DNA of 64,000 nucleotides from CAWCUK01 sp963798775 (GTDB taxonomy: Bacteria; Bacteroidota; Ignavibacteria; Ignavibacteriales; Ignavibacteriaceae). A program made the translations under genes and the position numbers. The notes under the pieces were generated by a model, which searched no databases, was not told the DNA's origin, and was given only the letters and a program-made list of their open reading frames with translations. Location: positions 1,798,001-1,862,000 of the forward strand of contig CAWCUK010000001.1 in assembly GCA_963798775.1 (NCBI GenBank), given 5' to 3'. Positions 44,944-54,866 of the stretch are shown here, in pieces. The number at the start of each line of letters is the position of its first letter. Within the stretch, counting starts at the first letter, position 1.

Positions 44944-46098
44944 TTAATTTGCGGCAAGACCTTGACTTGTAGCCGGCAAACCGGAAATAGTCTGAATAGG
45001 ATATAATCTTCCCCCTAAATTTCCTACTAAAAATACACTTATAGTATTAGTCCCCGCACTCAATGCATAAAGATATAATGAATTATCACTTAGGGCCATA
45101 TCGATAGGATGAGATCCATTTCCGGTTCCCGCAGTATTTCCGCCGTCATTTAATAAACTTAAACTTCCGTCAAATCTTATCCTATAACCGGAAATATTGG
45201 AAGTGCCCGCATTACTTGTGTAAGAATACCAGCCTGTATTGGTAATAACTACCCAGCAAGGCGCTGTTTGGTTATTTGGAACAGGACCAGTAATTAAACT
45301 TGTTCCTGTCATTCCAACATTATAAGAAGACATTGCGCCTTCGTTCGGATTTCCTCCGAAAGCTTCGGAAACTATTATATGACCGCGATTATCAAATTCA
45401 AAACCAAATGGTGTTACTCCGGCGGAAGGATTAGAAATAGGATTACTTGCAATACCATCGGAGCCAACTATATATGTATCTATTATGTTCGTAGCCTTTT
45501 CTGTAACAACTAAATATTTTCCGTTAGGGCTAAATTCTATTTGAGCCGCACCGACACTAGTTCCGCTTAAAGGTTTAGTTGAGCCGGCTATCGGAGTTAG
45601 AGTTCCGTCATTAGCTATTTTGTAACCGGAAATATTCTCATCAATAGAATTTAACACATACAGTAAATTATTATGTACAGTTAAACTAATAGGTGTACTA
45701 CCATTGGAAGAAACTTTATCAACAAGACTTAAACCGGCCGGAGTTATTTTCATGACAGATATTTCATCACTCCCCGCATTTACTGTGTATAAATAATTTC
45801 CTTTTAAAATAATGGCACCTTGAGAACCTAATCCCGCAGCGCCGTTACCTGTTCCGCCGGTTGAATAAGATCCCGCGGATCTTAAAAATCCAAAAATCGA
45901 TCTTTTGAATACTAGTACTTCATTTCCAGATTCAGCGTTTGATATAGTGTAGACCGCGCTCAAGTTGTGTCCGCCCCATTTATCAAGAGACTCTGCTTGA
46001 TTAGGACCGGTAACCGATGGTGGTTCATTCTTTTGACATCCTGTAAAACCGATAACGAGAAGAAGTAGAAAAACAGAAAGCATTTTTGCTGTTTTCAT
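44944..46098 (-). CDS. Beta-propeller lipoprotein (lactonase/YVTN-like)
   Basis: 384 residues. Lipoprotein leader (VIGFTGCQK). The rest is a seven-bladed-propeller pattern of the 6-phosphogluconolactonase/YVTN type: ILKGNYLYTVNAGSDEISV, PISLTVHNNLLYVLNSIDENISGY, FSPNGKYLVVTEKATNII, repeated to the end. No lactonase active residues can be assigned with confidence, so it may be only a binding propeller. Confidence 0.82.
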   Translation of the reverse strand: MKTAKMLSVFLLLLVIGFTGCQKNEPPSVTGPNQAESLDKWGGHNLSAVYTISNAESGNEVLVFKRSIFGFLRSAGSYSTGGTGNGAAGLGSQGAIILKGNYLYTVNAGSDEISVMKITPAGLSLVDKVSSNGSTPISLTVHNNLLYVLNSIDENISGYKIANDGTLTPIAGSTKPLSGTSVGAAQIEFSPNGKYLVVTEKATNIIDTYIVGSDGIASNPISNPSAGVTPFGFEFDNRGHIIVSEAFGGNPNEGAMSSYNVGMTGTSLITGPVPNNQTAPCWVVITNTGWYSYTSNAGTSNISGYRIRFDGSLSLLNDGGNTAGTGNGSHPIDMALSDNSLYLYALSAGTNTISVFLVGNLGGRLYPIQTISGLPATSQGLAAN

Positions 46099-46266
46099 TA
46101 GACATCTCCTTTTTTATTTATTTAATACGATTGCCATATTAATTTGCGTTTTGATTGTCACAAATGTGTCACGATGATGTAAATTTTTTGAAATGAATTA
46201 AGTTTAGGAGAAGGAGAAATATTCTTAAAAGAATAATTCTCCCTCTAAAAGCGGCCGGTATAAAAA

Positions 46267-47664
46267 TTAAATTTCTACAGTTTCTCCTTTTACCGGAAAA
46301 GAAACGGAAGGAAAACCTTTTTTTATAATTTCTTCACGGAGCGGCAGTGCTTGTTCTTCTTCTCCGTGAACCAAAAAGAGGTGTTTTAATTTTTGCGGGT
46401 TTGAAAATTTAAGATAATCCAGCAATCCTTTTTGATCCGCGTGCGCGCTGAAATAATCCATTTTCTTTACCTTCGCATTAACTTTATACGGATCTCCAAA
46501 AATATTTACTTCTTCCGCTCCATCCATTATTTTTCTGGCCAAAGTTTCTTTTGCCGCATAACCAGCAAACAAAATAAGATTTTTAGAATCTTCAATATTA
46601 TTTTTTAGATGGTGTAATATTCTTCCGCCTTCCGCCATTCCTGAAGCGGAAATAATAATACATGGCTCTGAAAATTCATTTAATTTTTTAGAAGCTTCAA
46701 CATTACGAATATAAGTTAGGCGGCTGAAACCAAAAGGATCTTCATGATTATTAATAAAAACGCGATAAGTTTCTCTATCATAACATTCGGGATGTGAACG
46801 ATAAATTTCCGTAGTATTTACGGCTAGAGGAGAATCTACAAAAATTGGAATTAAAGGTATTCTATTTTGATCAAAAAGTTTATGAAGTACATAAACCAAA
46901 AGCTGAGTTCTTCCAACTGCAAAGGCGGGAATAATTACTTTTCCTTTTCGTTCAATAGCCTCATTAACAACAGCGGCAACTTCTTCTTCAACTTCCGGGG
47001 TGACGGGATGAAGCCTGTTTCCATAAGTACTTTCCATAATTAAGGCATCAAGGTCAGTCAGTATATTCGGATCGCGAATAATCGGCATTTCCGTTCTGCC
47101 AATATCTCCGCTGAAACCTAATCTAATATTTCTGCCGTTTTCATTTATTTCCAGTAGAATTCCGGACGAACCTAAAATATGTCCCGCATCTCTAAAAGTA
47201 GCGTTTATTCCGGGTGCTACTTCAATAGCTCTATCGTACTGAACTCCGACAAAATTTTTCATTGTCTCTTCAACATCTTCAATCGTGTACAGCGGTTCAA
47301 AAAGATTCTTATTTTGCCTGGCCCTTTTTTTATTAACAAATCGCACATCTCTTTCCTGCAGATAAGCTGAATCGCGCAGCATTATCTGGCATAAATCTAC
47401 AGTTGCCGAAGTTGAATAAATATGACCTTTAAATCCTTTTTTTACCAAGCTGGGAATATTGCCGGAATGATCTATATGCGCGTGCGATAAAAGCATTACA
47501 TCTATTTCGGAAGGATCAAAAAGAAAATTTCTGTTTATTTCAAAAGCTTCTTTTCGTTTGCCTTGATAAAGGCCGCAGTCCAATAAAATTTGTTTTCCAT
47601 TAACTTTCAATAAATGATAAGAACCGGTTACAGTTCTTGCGGCGCCGGAAAATTGAATTTTCAA
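46267..47664 (-). CDS. MBL-fold beta-CASP RNase-like protein
   Basis: 465 residues. Zinc motif SHAHIDHSGNIPSLVKKG, then the beta-CASP insert and RNA-specificity C-terminal part, ending VHGEEEQALPLREEI; SGMAEGGRILHH is the beta-CASP signature. It is the short cytosolic type without KH domains, close to the YSH1-like COG1236 group. It probably cuts RNA or removes 5' ends; no tRNA or mRNA target can be inferred. Confidence 0.92.
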   Translation of the reverse strand: MKIQFSGAARTVTGSYHLLKVNGKQILLDCGLYQGKRKEAFEINRNFLFDPSEIDVMLLSHAHIDHSGNIPSLVKKGFKGHIYSTSATVDLCQIMLRDSAYLQERDVRFVNKKRARQNKNLFEPLYTIEDVEETMKNFVGVQYDRAIEVAPGINATFRDAGHILGSSGILLEINENGRNIRLGFSGDIGRTEMPIIRDPNILTDLDALIMESTYGNRLHPVTPEVEEEVAAVVNEAIERKGKVIIPAFAVGRTQLLVYVLHKLFDQNRIPLIPIFVDSPLAVNTTEIYRSHPECYDRETYRVFINNHEDPFGFSRLTYIRNVEASKKLNEFSEPCIIISASGMAEGGRILHHLKNNIEDSKNLILFAGYAAKETLARKIMDGAEEVNIFGDPYKVNAKVKKMDYFSAHADQKGLLDYLKFSNPQKLKHLFLVHGEEEQALPLREEIIKKGFPSVSFPVKGETVEI

Positions 47665-47807
47665 ATTGTCACCTCTGTATTACTCAGATTAAATATTTAG
47701 GTGATAAAATAACCATAAATCATTTTTGTAGAAAGAAATAAATATATTTAATCTGTTTTAATTGATTACATTAATTGTGATTTCCGCTCAGCCTAAAAAA
47801 ATATGTG

Positions 47808-47836
47808 TTGACAATATAAAAATCGAATAATATTTT
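47808..47836 (+). promoter_or_regulatory. Possible sigma-70-type promoter for the cytochrome gene
   Basis: TTGACA (47808-47813), a 17-base gap and TATTTT (47831-47836) lie about 110 bases before the cytochrome start. Ignavibacteria may use a different promoter consensus, so this rests on sequence likeness only. Confidence 0.3.
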
Positions 47837-47948
47837 CTAACCAATTATTGGGAATTATAAATCCTCACTCCAAAAACATCATTTCTTTAACTCTCAATAT
47901 TTATTCTAATTTCACAATGTTTTTTTATAATAATAAGGAGAGGCCGCT

Positions 47949-48545
47949 ATGAAAAAGTTTCTTTTCCCGATGTTATTGTCCTTCTTTTTCCTGTTCTTAT
48001 TTATTCAATTCCATTGTGCCACCGAGGAAAAAAAGGCTGAGCCAACAAAAGCCGAAATGATTTCAAAGGGGAAATATTTAGTTAATTTAGGAGGCTGCAA
48101 CGATTGTCACACGCCAAAAATACTTACTCCGCAAGGGCCAATTCCTGATACAACTAAAACTCTTTCAGGCCACCCGGCAAATGTTATGCTCGCAAATGTA
48201 GATCTAAATATGGTGGGGCCGGGAAAATGGACATTAACAAACGACCATTTAACGGCGTGGGTTGGGCCTTGGGGAATTTCTTACGCCGCTAATTTAACTC
48301 CCGATAAAGAAACCGGTATCGGAACTTTATCTGAAGAAATGTTTATTAAAACTTTGAAAGAAGGGAAAATGATGGGAGTGGGAAGACCTATTCTTCCGCC
48401 TATGCCGTGGCAGGCAATCGGGCAGATATCTGATGAAGATTTGAAAGCTATATACGCGTATCTGCAATCGTTAAAGCCGGTTAATAATCATGTGCCGGAT
48501 CCGCTAACACCTGATAAAGTAAAAGGATTGGTTGCCAAAAAATAA
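47949..48545 (+). CDS. Small c-type cytochrome
   Basis: 198 residues. Hydrophobic leader to about residue 22, with Cys23 possibly lipidated (its lipobox is poor). One haem-c site, CNDCH (C50, C53, H54); a possible Met axial ligand lies in ILPPMPW near residue 155. The pattern resembles diheme-less class I cytochromes fused to a longer loop. Electron carrier in the periplasm; no oxidase or reductase gene is adjacent. Confidence 0.88.
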   Translation: MKKFLFPMLLSFFFLFLFIQFHCATEEKKAEPTKAEMISKGKYLVNLGGCNDCHTPKILTPQGPIPDTTKTLSGHPANVMLANVDLNMVGPGKWTLTNDHLTAWVGPWGISYAANLTPDKETGIGTLSEEMFIKTLKEGKMMGVGRPILPPMPWQAIGQISDEDLKAIYAYLQSLKPVNNHVPDPLTPDKVKGLVAKK

Positions 48546-48559
48546 TTTGATAATTTAGG

Positions 48560-48600
48560 TTCCCGGTTTAGCGGAATTGCTTTTCCGGGAAATTTTTATT
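48560..48600 (+). terminator. Terminator after the cytochrome gene
   Basis: Stem TTCCCGG (48560-48566) with CCGGGAA (48585-48591), followed by TTTTTATTT. Confidence 0.8.
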
Positions 48601-48609
48601 TATAAAACT

Positions 48610-49023
48610 CTATTTCCAAAACCCGTATCTTTTAATTGATTTATAAGCTAAATAACCGACAGCCGCGGTCTGAGCCATTCCTAAGAAATATCTAACGGGA
48701 TCAAATTTAGAGTTTTGTATATATTGACGGTGAAGCGGTTCAAGCATTTCATCAAAAGGAAAAGATGAAACTGAGGCTGAATTGGTATTATTAAATAACG
48801 CCGATGTCCATAATTTTATGGATTTTGGATTATCATCAAGCGGTAGTTCCTTATAAGATGCATGAAGTTCCACATATAAATCAAAATCATCTATTTTATT
48901 TTGAAGTGAAGTTAAAGGATTCGGCTGAAGATTCTTTGATTTTGATGTATCCTCCTTTTCCTGAGCAAAAAAGGAAGGGGAAAAGAGAATTATCAACAAA
49001 AATATTATTAAGTAAATTTTCAT
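48610..49023 (-). CDS. Exported hypothetical protein
   Basis: 137 residues from ATG 49023 (MKIYLIIFLLIILFSPSFFAQ is a normal signal peptide; an upstream Met adds 15 odd residues). The mature part is Asn/Ser rich, with a PVRYFLGMAQTAAVGYLAYKSI stretch near the end. No family recognised. Confidence 0.65.
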   Translation of the reverse strand: MKIYLIIFLLIILFSPSFFAQEKEDTSKSKNLQPNPLTSLQNKIDDFDLYVELHASYKELPLDDNPKSIKLWTSALFNNTNSASVSSFPFDEMLEPLHRQYIQNSKFDPVRYFLGMAQTAAVGYLAYKSIKRYGFWK

Positions 49024-49101
49024 CTTATTAATATTATAATTATACCTAAGATAATATAAATAATACAATATGATATAAAAATTTTGAAGGAGAACCTTCG
49101 A

Positions 49102-49851
49102 CTAAAAAATATTAAGCAGCTTTAGTGACATAACTAATATCGCGGCAATAAGAACAACCTTAATTAATTTATCACCTTTCTTTACGGAAGCCTTTGCCGC
49201 CCACCAGCCTCCTAACGAGTTTCCCACGGCAAGACTAATTCCCATTAACCAATTAATATTATTTGTCATAATAAAAATTGATAAAGCCGGAATTGTGTAA
49301 ACAAGTACTATAAAAACTTTATGCATATTAACATGAACAAGATCAAACTTAAGCAGATACTTAATTGCCGCCATAATAATAAATCCAACACCGACCTGCA
49401 GAAATCCTCCGTAAAAACCTATAAATATCATAGATACAGCGGTTGCAATATTTATTTTTTTATCCCCGCTATTATCTACAATCACTTTTTTATTCGGAAT
49501 AATCATTGATATAATTATCCCGATCATTACAATACCAAGAATAATTTGAAAAACCGCATCACTTATTTTAACGGCGAGCAGCGCGCCCGCGATAGAACCG
49601 GGTAAAGTAAACAGCGCAAGTTTCAAACTTAAATTAAACTGCTGGTATTTTTCTTTCTTAAACGAATAAACCGCGGTGGCGTTTTGTAAAAAAATTGCTA
49701 CACGGTTTGTACCGTTTGCCAACGCCGAATCCAAACCTAAAAAAATTAAAGTAGGTAAAGTAAGAGTTGAACCGCCGCCGGCAGTAACATTCATAAATCC
49801 GGCAACTGTGCCGACACCGAATAAAATTAAAACTACATAAATTTCCGGCAA
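49102..49851 (-). CDS. TauE/SafE-family membrane permease
   Basis: 249 residues with about seven or eight membrane segments. Family marks: AGFMNVTAGGGSTLTLPTL near the start, and the second-half FIGFYGGFLQVGVGFIIMAAI repeat. Such proteins export or import sulfite, sulfonates or related anions. No sulfur gene is nearby to support a substrate. Confidence 0.88.
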   Translation of the reverse strand: MPEIYVVLILFGVGTVAGFMNVTAGGGSTLTLPTLIFLGLDSALANGTNRVAIFLQNATAVYSFKKEKYQQFNLSLKLALFTLPGSIAGALLAVKISDAVFQIILGIVMIGIIISMIIPNKKVIVDNSGDKKINIATAVSMIFIGFYGGFLQVGVGFIIMAAIKYLLKFDLVHVNMHKVFIVLVYTIPALSIFIMTNNINWLMGISLAVGNSLGGWWAAKASVKKGDKLIKVVLIAAILVMSLKLLNIF

Positions 49852-49932
49852 TACTTTATTCCTTTTAAAGAATAATTGAATTAAAAATTAAGATGAATTA
49901 CCGGGGACAAAAGTAAGCAGAATAAAATAAAA

Positions 49933-49956
49933 ATGCCGGAATATTAATCCCGGCAT
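49933..49956 (-). terminator. Terminator of the thioredoxin-like gene
   Basis: Stem ATGCCGG (49933-49939) with CCGGCAT (49950-49956). Read on the - strand it is followed by TTTTATTTTATT, as expected of a terminator for the gene at 49984-50595. Confidence 0.85.
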
Positions 49957-49983
49957 AAACATTTTTTGAATATTTAAAAATAA

Positions 49984-50595
49984 TTAAGCAGTTTCTTCAA
50001 CTTCGGAAAGAATAGAAACAAATTCTGATTCAATATCTTTTCCTCTGTTTCTTCCGTACCAAAGGTGAAGTTTTTCATAAAGCTCAGGTTTTACAATTCC
50101 TTCAGATTTCAACTGAGAAATTAATTCTTTCGCGGCTTTCGGGCGCGGGCCCCATTTAAATAATTCATTTCCCTCTTTATCAAAAGCAACAAGTACTGGA
50201 ATGCTTTTTGTCCCGTTCGTTAAATAATTATCCATAATATCGGGATTAGAATCTCTAAGAATGATTTTTAAATCAATCAACGAACTTTCTCTCGCGACCG
50301 CGGCAATATAAGGAAGATTTTGAGCTGAATCGCCGCACCAAGCTTCGGTTATTACCATCCATTGCTGAGGCTCTTTCATATCATCTAAAACAGATTTTAA
50401 TTCTTCCGACATTGAATAACTTTTATCTATTCTTGTGCTTCTCTGAAGATTTAATTTTTTATATTCAAACAATTCTTTTGCCTGCGGATCCAGATTTTCC
50501 GGTTCTGTTTCGGCTAATTCTTCAATTATATTGTTTGTATACTCTTGGTAACTAATTCCTATTTCTTTTACTTTATTTACTAATTCTAAAGACAT
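49984..50595 (-). CDS. Thioredoxin-family protein with single active-site Cys
   Basis: 203 residues, cytosolic. The fold is seen in WMVITEAWCGDSAQNLPYIA, with CGDS in place of the CxxC motif, and the cis-Pro block TKSIPVLVAFD. Only the first Cys remains, as in some monothiol thioredoxin-like proteins of Bacteroidota. A bacillithiol- or coenzyme A-linked role is possible but not shown. Confidence 0.85.
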   Translation of the reverse strand: MSLELVNKVKEIGISYQEYTNNIIEELAETEPENLDPQAKELFEYKKLNLQRSTRIDKSYSMSEELKSVLDDMKEPQQWMVITEAWCGDSAQNLPYIAAVARESSLIDLKIILRDSNPDIMDNYLTNGTKSIPVLVAFDKEGNELFKWGPRPKAAKELISQLKSEGIVKPELYEKLHLWYGRNRGKDIESEFVSILSEVEETA

Positions 50596-50679
50596 ATTTT
50601 CCCTTTACAAATTTTTACTATATGAATTATTTATTTGATGAACGCAACCTAAAAAGGATTCATAAAAAAAGAATTAAAC

Positions 50680-51669
50680 TTAAAAGGAAGCATTAAACGG
50701 AAGAAGAAATTCTTCCATAGTGAAAATTTTTGATTTACCTTTACTTAAACCTTTAACCGTAATATCTACGCCGTCCCTTTTAATATTTAAAAGAAGATAA
50801 TTGAAAGGACGCGGATTTGAACCATGATAAAGATCGTGATGAAATTCGCCCCCTTCTTTTAATAAAACTCTCGGCCCGCCGCCTCCGCCTGAAACTATAA
50901 AAGTTTTACCTTCTTTTATAAATCTTTCATAAGTGTGCGCGTGTCCGGAAACCAATGCCATAGTTTTTTTTGATTTTACAAAAGCGGGCACAAAAGTAAG
51001 CTGTACTTGAATTTCATCCCCGGTAACTAAACTATTAGTATAAGGAGGATGATGCATAAATACAAAAATTCCCTTAATTGAAGGATCCGCATCAAGTTTA
51101 TTAAGCTGATGTTCATACCAGTTTTTCTGTTTTTCCCAATCTTCTTCTGTATATTCATCATCGTTGGAATCTAAAAAAAGCATAGCGACACCGTGATAAA
51201 TTTCCGTATACCAGTGTTTTTTTCTAAGCTGCGGAATTCTTGCCGAAACATTCTGCATCGCCCTATAATCGTGGCCCCAATATTCATGGTTTCCCAGAAC
51301 CGCGTAAATTGGAATATGTTCTTTTTTAATCGGCTTAATCAGTTTATCAAAATATTTCCAATGGTCATAATTATCACCTTCAAAAACCATATCACCGAGA
51401 AGAATAACAACTCCTGGTTTACTTTTCGCGATTGATTTAACAATCTTTACTCTTTCTGAATCATTCTGTTCACGTCCCATTAATATTTCCCAGAGTGAAG
51501 TCCGCTGAAGATCACCGACAACCGCGATAGGAGCATAATTTACAGAATCGGAAGAATCGGTAAAAAATGAATTTCCTTGATTTAACGGAGCCGGAATTAT
51601 GGGCGGAAGTTCGGATTGGAATCCAAGTAAAGCGAAAAGTATTATTATAAATAGAGATTTTTTAAACAT
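50680..51669 (-). CDS. Exported metallophosphoesterase
   Basis: 329 residues with a signal peptide (IIILFALLGFQS). Calcineurin-like metal motifs: VVGDLQR, GDMVFEGDNYDHW, GNHEYWG, HHPPYTNS and GHAHTYERF. Resembles purple-acid-type phosphatases and would hydrolyse phosphate esters in the periplasm. It lies 68 bases downstream of the ABC permease genes on the same strand and may belong to their operon. Confidence 0.92.
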   Translation of the reverse strand: MFKKSLFIIILFALLGFQSELPPIIPAPLNQGNSFFTDSSDSVNYAPIAVVGDLQRTSLWEILMGREQNDSERVKIVKSIAKSKPGVVILLGDMVFEGDNYDHWKYFDKLIKPIKKEHIPIYAVLGNHEYWGHDYRAMQNVSARIPQLRKKHWYTEIYHGVAMLFLDSNDDEYTEEDWEKQKNWYEHQLNKLDADPSIKGIFVFMHHPPYTNSLVTGDEIQVQLTFVPAFVKSKKTMALVSGHAHTYERFIKEGKTFIVSGGGGGPRVLLKEGGEFHHDLYHGSNPRPFNYLLLNIKRDGVDITVKGLSKGKSKIFTMEEFLLPFNASF

Positions 51670-51737
51670 TAAACACTACTTCTTATTCAGACAATTTTCA
51701 ATTTTAATATCTTTTATCCTTAAAAAATGAATAAAAA

Positions 51738-52553
51738 TTATTTACCTGTTCCGGCGAAAATTCCTCTTTCAAAATATTTTTGCGCGAATAAAAATAAAAT
51801 GATAACCGGAATAACGGCTAAAACAGCGCCCGCGGCAACATATCTGTAATTATTTACGAAAGTACCGATCATATAACTTAAACCAACTTGAAGTGTATAG
51901 TGTTCCGGATTTTTTAAAACAACCAGCGGCCAAAGAAAATCACCCCAAGTGCCTATAAAAGTAAAAATAGTTAATACGGCAACCGTAGGTTTAGTCATCG
52001 GCAGCATTACATTCCACCAAATTCTGAAGAAAGAACATCCATCCATAACAGCCGCTTCTTCAACTTCTTTTGGAATAGAGATGAAAGCCTGACGCATCAT
52101 AAAAATTGCAAAACCTTCAACGGCAAACGGAAGAATAACTCCCGTCAAAGTATCAGCTAGAGAAAGTTTCAAAACTATTGTATACAAAGGAATTATAATT
52201 AATTCTTTAGGTATCATCATTGTTCCAAGTATCAAAATGAAAAGTAATTCTCTTCCTTTAAATTTGAAACGGGCAAAGGCGAAACCTGCCAGCGAGGAAA
52301 CAACGAGATTTAAAATAACCGTAAATAAAACAATTATGCTGCTGTTAATAAAATATTTGCCGAATGGAACAGTATTCCAAACGCCGGAATAATTTTCCAA
52401 ATTAAAATCATTGGGGATAAAAGTCGGCGGGTACGCGAACAACTCTTCAGAACCTTTAAATGAAGTGCTTAACAGCCAAAGAAACGGAACAATAGCCGCA
52501 AGAGCGAAAAATACTAAGATGATAAATTTGGTTGTTATACTTAAATATTTCAT
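51738..52553 (-). CDS. Sugar-type ABC transporter permease (MalG/UgpE type)
   Basis: 271 residues, six membrane segments. EAA loop: EEAAVMDGCSFFRIWWNVML. Start overlaps the end of the first permease gene by 4 bases (ATGA-type). It forms the channel with the other permease; the substrate class is carbohydrate or glycerol-phosphate. Confidence 0.94.
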   Translation of the reverse strand: MKYLSITTKFIILVFFALAAIVPFLWLLSTSFKGSEELFAYPPTFIPNDFNLENYSGVWNTVPFGKYFINSSIIVLFTVILNLVVSSLAGFAFARFKFKGRELLFILILGTMMIPKELIIIPLYTIVLKLSLADTLTGVILPFAVEGFAIFMMRQAFISIPKEVEEAAVMDGCSFFRIWWNVMLPMTKPTVAVLTIFTFIGTWGDFLWPLVVLKNPEHYTLQVGLSYMIGTFVNNYRYVAAGAVLAVIPVIILFLFAQKYFERGIFAGTGK

Positions 52554-53395
52554 CCGGCTTTTTCCATTAATCTTATATTTGTGTAAGAAAAGCCGAGCGT
52601 GAGAAGAAAAATAATTATTCCAACCGCGGAACCGAAACCAAAATCAAATTGTTCAAACGCGTGTTTATATAAATAATAAACCAAAGTTTTATTAGAATCG
52701 GGAGTTCCGGGAATCATAATATATAATTCGGTAAAAATTTTAATCGCCGCGGTTGATGAAAGCACGAAAACTAAGATTAAAGTGGGTTTTAGAGAAGGCA
52801 GAATAATATGATAAATCTGCTGAAATTTATTCGCGCCGTCTAATCTGCTGGCTTCCTCCAGTTCCTTAGGAATAACCGCTATTCCGGCTAAGAAAATCAT
52901 CAAATAATAACCGAAACCGCGCCAAATCGTAACAATCATAATTGAACCTAAATTTTGCGGATATCGGGTTAACCATGAAATTTGAGGCGCGGAAATTAAA
53001 GAAAGAAGATAATTCATTAACCCGGTATCTTCCGCAAAAATCCATCGCCAAATAATTCCCACAATAACAACCGGTGTAACTACAGGTAGAAAATAAACGG
53101 AACGTAAAAATTTTATTTTATTGTTCGGTTTGCGAATCATTAAAGCGAGCAGCAGTGAAATTATCATTAAAACAGGAGTAATTAGAATAAAAATTAAAGA
53201 ATTAAGAACCGCCCACCAAAAATTAGAATCGGAAAAAAGCTTAGCATAATTATCAAAGCCAATAAAAACGCTTTTCCCGAAAGCGTTATATTTAAGAAAG
53301 CTATAATAAAAAACTTGTAAAGTGGGCAGAAGTGAGAACGCGCCTAAAAATAGTAAAGCCGGTAGTAAAAAATAATATGCTTTTCCGGATTTCAT
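52550..53395 (-). CDS. Sugar-type ABC transporter permease (MalF/UgpA type)
   Basis: 281 residues, six membrane segments, EAA loop EEASRLDGANKFQQIYHIIL. It abuts the binding-protein gene (stop/start share base 53395) and overlaps the second permease gene, so the three are one operon. Confidence 0.94.
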   Translation of the reverse strand: MKSGKAYYFLLPALLFLGAFSLLPTLQVFYYSFLKYNAFGKSVFIGFDNYAKLFSDSNFWWAVLNSLIFILITPVLMIISLLLALMIRKPNNKIKFLRSVYFLPVVTPVVIVGIIWRWIFAEDTGLMNYLLSLISAPQISWLTRYPQNLGSIMIVTIWRGFGYYLMIFLAGIAVIPKELEEASRLDGANKFQQIYHIILPSLKPTLILVFVLSSTAAIKIFTELYIMIPGTPDSNKTLVYYLYKHAFEQFDFGFGSAVGIIIFLLTLGFSYTNIRLMEKAG

Positions 53396-54660
53396 TAAGC
53401 ACCGGACAATATTTTATTCCATTTCTCGGCCGCTTCATCTAAAGCTTCTTTAGTACTCATTTTACCCAGAGCCGCGTTTTGAACCGCTTCATCAAAAGCA
53501 TCGCGCAGTTTATCAAATTGAGGGTGTTCTAAATATTCGCGAAGCCTTACAGCGTCATTTAATTCTTTAGCCCCGATTATTCTTGCTCTAGTTTCTAAAG
53601 TGCCGTCATTAAGTGTAAAAAAAGAATCTTTTAACGCAGTTTTTATTGAAGGATAAGTTGTTTCAATCTTACTAAAATTTAACTGATTTTCTGCATTAGT
53701 AACATAAAAGGCAAAATCAGCGGCTTGTTTTACATTTTCACTTCCGGCCATTACTGAAACAACCATAACCGCTAGTTCGTGATTACCGGTTTTTCCTACA
53801 ACCGCGGGAGCAACATCTGTTTCCGAATATATTTTCGGTGCGTTATCTTTAATTCTTTTTAAAGATACAGGTCCGGTAAAAACCATTGCCACTTGACCGG
53901 ATTGATAAGGTTCAATAATTGAACTTCCCGGCTTTATTATTGATTCTTTCGGCAAATAACCATCCTTGTATAATCGCACCCATTGATCAACAAGTTTTAT
54001 TCCTTCGGGCGAATTAAACTCAGCTTTTGTCATTTCCGAATTTGTCATATTTACACCTTCGGATTCTAACATCATCGGCAAGTAGCTATCTTTCCCAATG
54101 TTCCAAAAGAGCGCGTAATTCCCCGTTTTATCTTTATATTTTCGGGTAAAATTAACAAGTCCCGAAAAAGTTCGAGGAACATCGTTTTCTGAAAATCCGG
54201 CTTCTTTAAAAAACTTCTTATTATAGATTAAAACATAAGTATTTAAGTACCAAGGAAGGGCGATAACTTTATCATCATAAACGCAATTTTCCAAAGCATT
54301 CGGGAGAAAAATATTAAATGAATCTTTCGGGAAATAATTTGTGAGATCAGCCAGTGCGTTTAATCCATTAAATTTAGCTAAAAAATCGGCGGACAAATTA
54401 ACTACATCCGGAGGATTACCGGCTGCGGCCGAAGCCATAAGTTTTTGAATGGCCGCGTCATAAGGAATATCAATCCATTTAATTTTTATACCGGGATTCT
54501 CTTTTTCATAACGGCTGATAAGTTTATGAAAATAATCATCAAAAGCAGGACTTAACTGCAGCGTCCAAAATTCTATTACATTTGTCTCTTTTTTAGCGCC
54601 GCAATTCAATTGAAACAAAGCGATGAAAATTAAAGTAATATAGAAAAGTGCTTTTTTCAT
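53395..54660 (-). CDS. ABC transporter substrate-binding lipoprotein (carbohydrate type)
   Basis: 421 residues from ATG 54660 (MKKALFYITLIFIALFQLNCG, Cys lipobox LFQLNC); a longer frame begins with 20 unlikely residues. Extracellular solute-binding protein family 1: WTLQLSPAFDDYFHKL, EKENPGIKIKWIDIPYD, NPPDVVNLSADF, YNKKFFKEAGF. It delivers a sugar or glycerol-phosphodiester to the two permeases. No ATP-binding subunit gene is in this window, so a shared ATPase (MsmX-type) is likely. Confidence 0.93.
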   Translation of the reverse strand: MKKALFYITLIFIALFQLNCGAKKETNVIEFWTLQLSPAFDDYFHKLISRYEKENPGIKIKWIDIPYDAAIQKLMASAAAGNPPDVVNLSADFLAKFNGLNALADLTNYFPKDSFNIFLPNALENCVYDDKVIALPWYLNTYVLIYNKKFFKEAGFSENDVPRTFSGLVNFTRKYKDKTGNYALFWNIGKDSYLPMMLESEGVNMTNSEMTKAEFNSPEGIKLVDQWVRLYKDGYLPKESIIKPGSSIIEPYQSGQVAMVFTGPVSLKRIKDNAPKIYSETDVAPAVVGKTGNHELAVMVVSVMAGSENVKQAADFAFYVTNAENQLNFSKIETTYPSIKTALKDSFFTLNDGTLETRARIIGAKELNDAVRLREYLEHPQFDKLRDAFDEAVQNAALGKMSTKEALDEAAEKWNKILSGA

Positions 54661-54866
54661 ACATTTTTTTTTATTTTTGGCAAATATAAGGAATGAAAAA
54701 TTAAATATTATCTTAAGCACATTGTTGAAAATTTATATAATTGAATGTAATGTACATATTTTTTTTATTCATTAATTTTACTAAAATTTAATATTAATAG
54801 AACATTAAGTAATAATTTTATTTTGTAACTTAAATATCAGATAACAAAAAGAAGAAATAAAGAACG

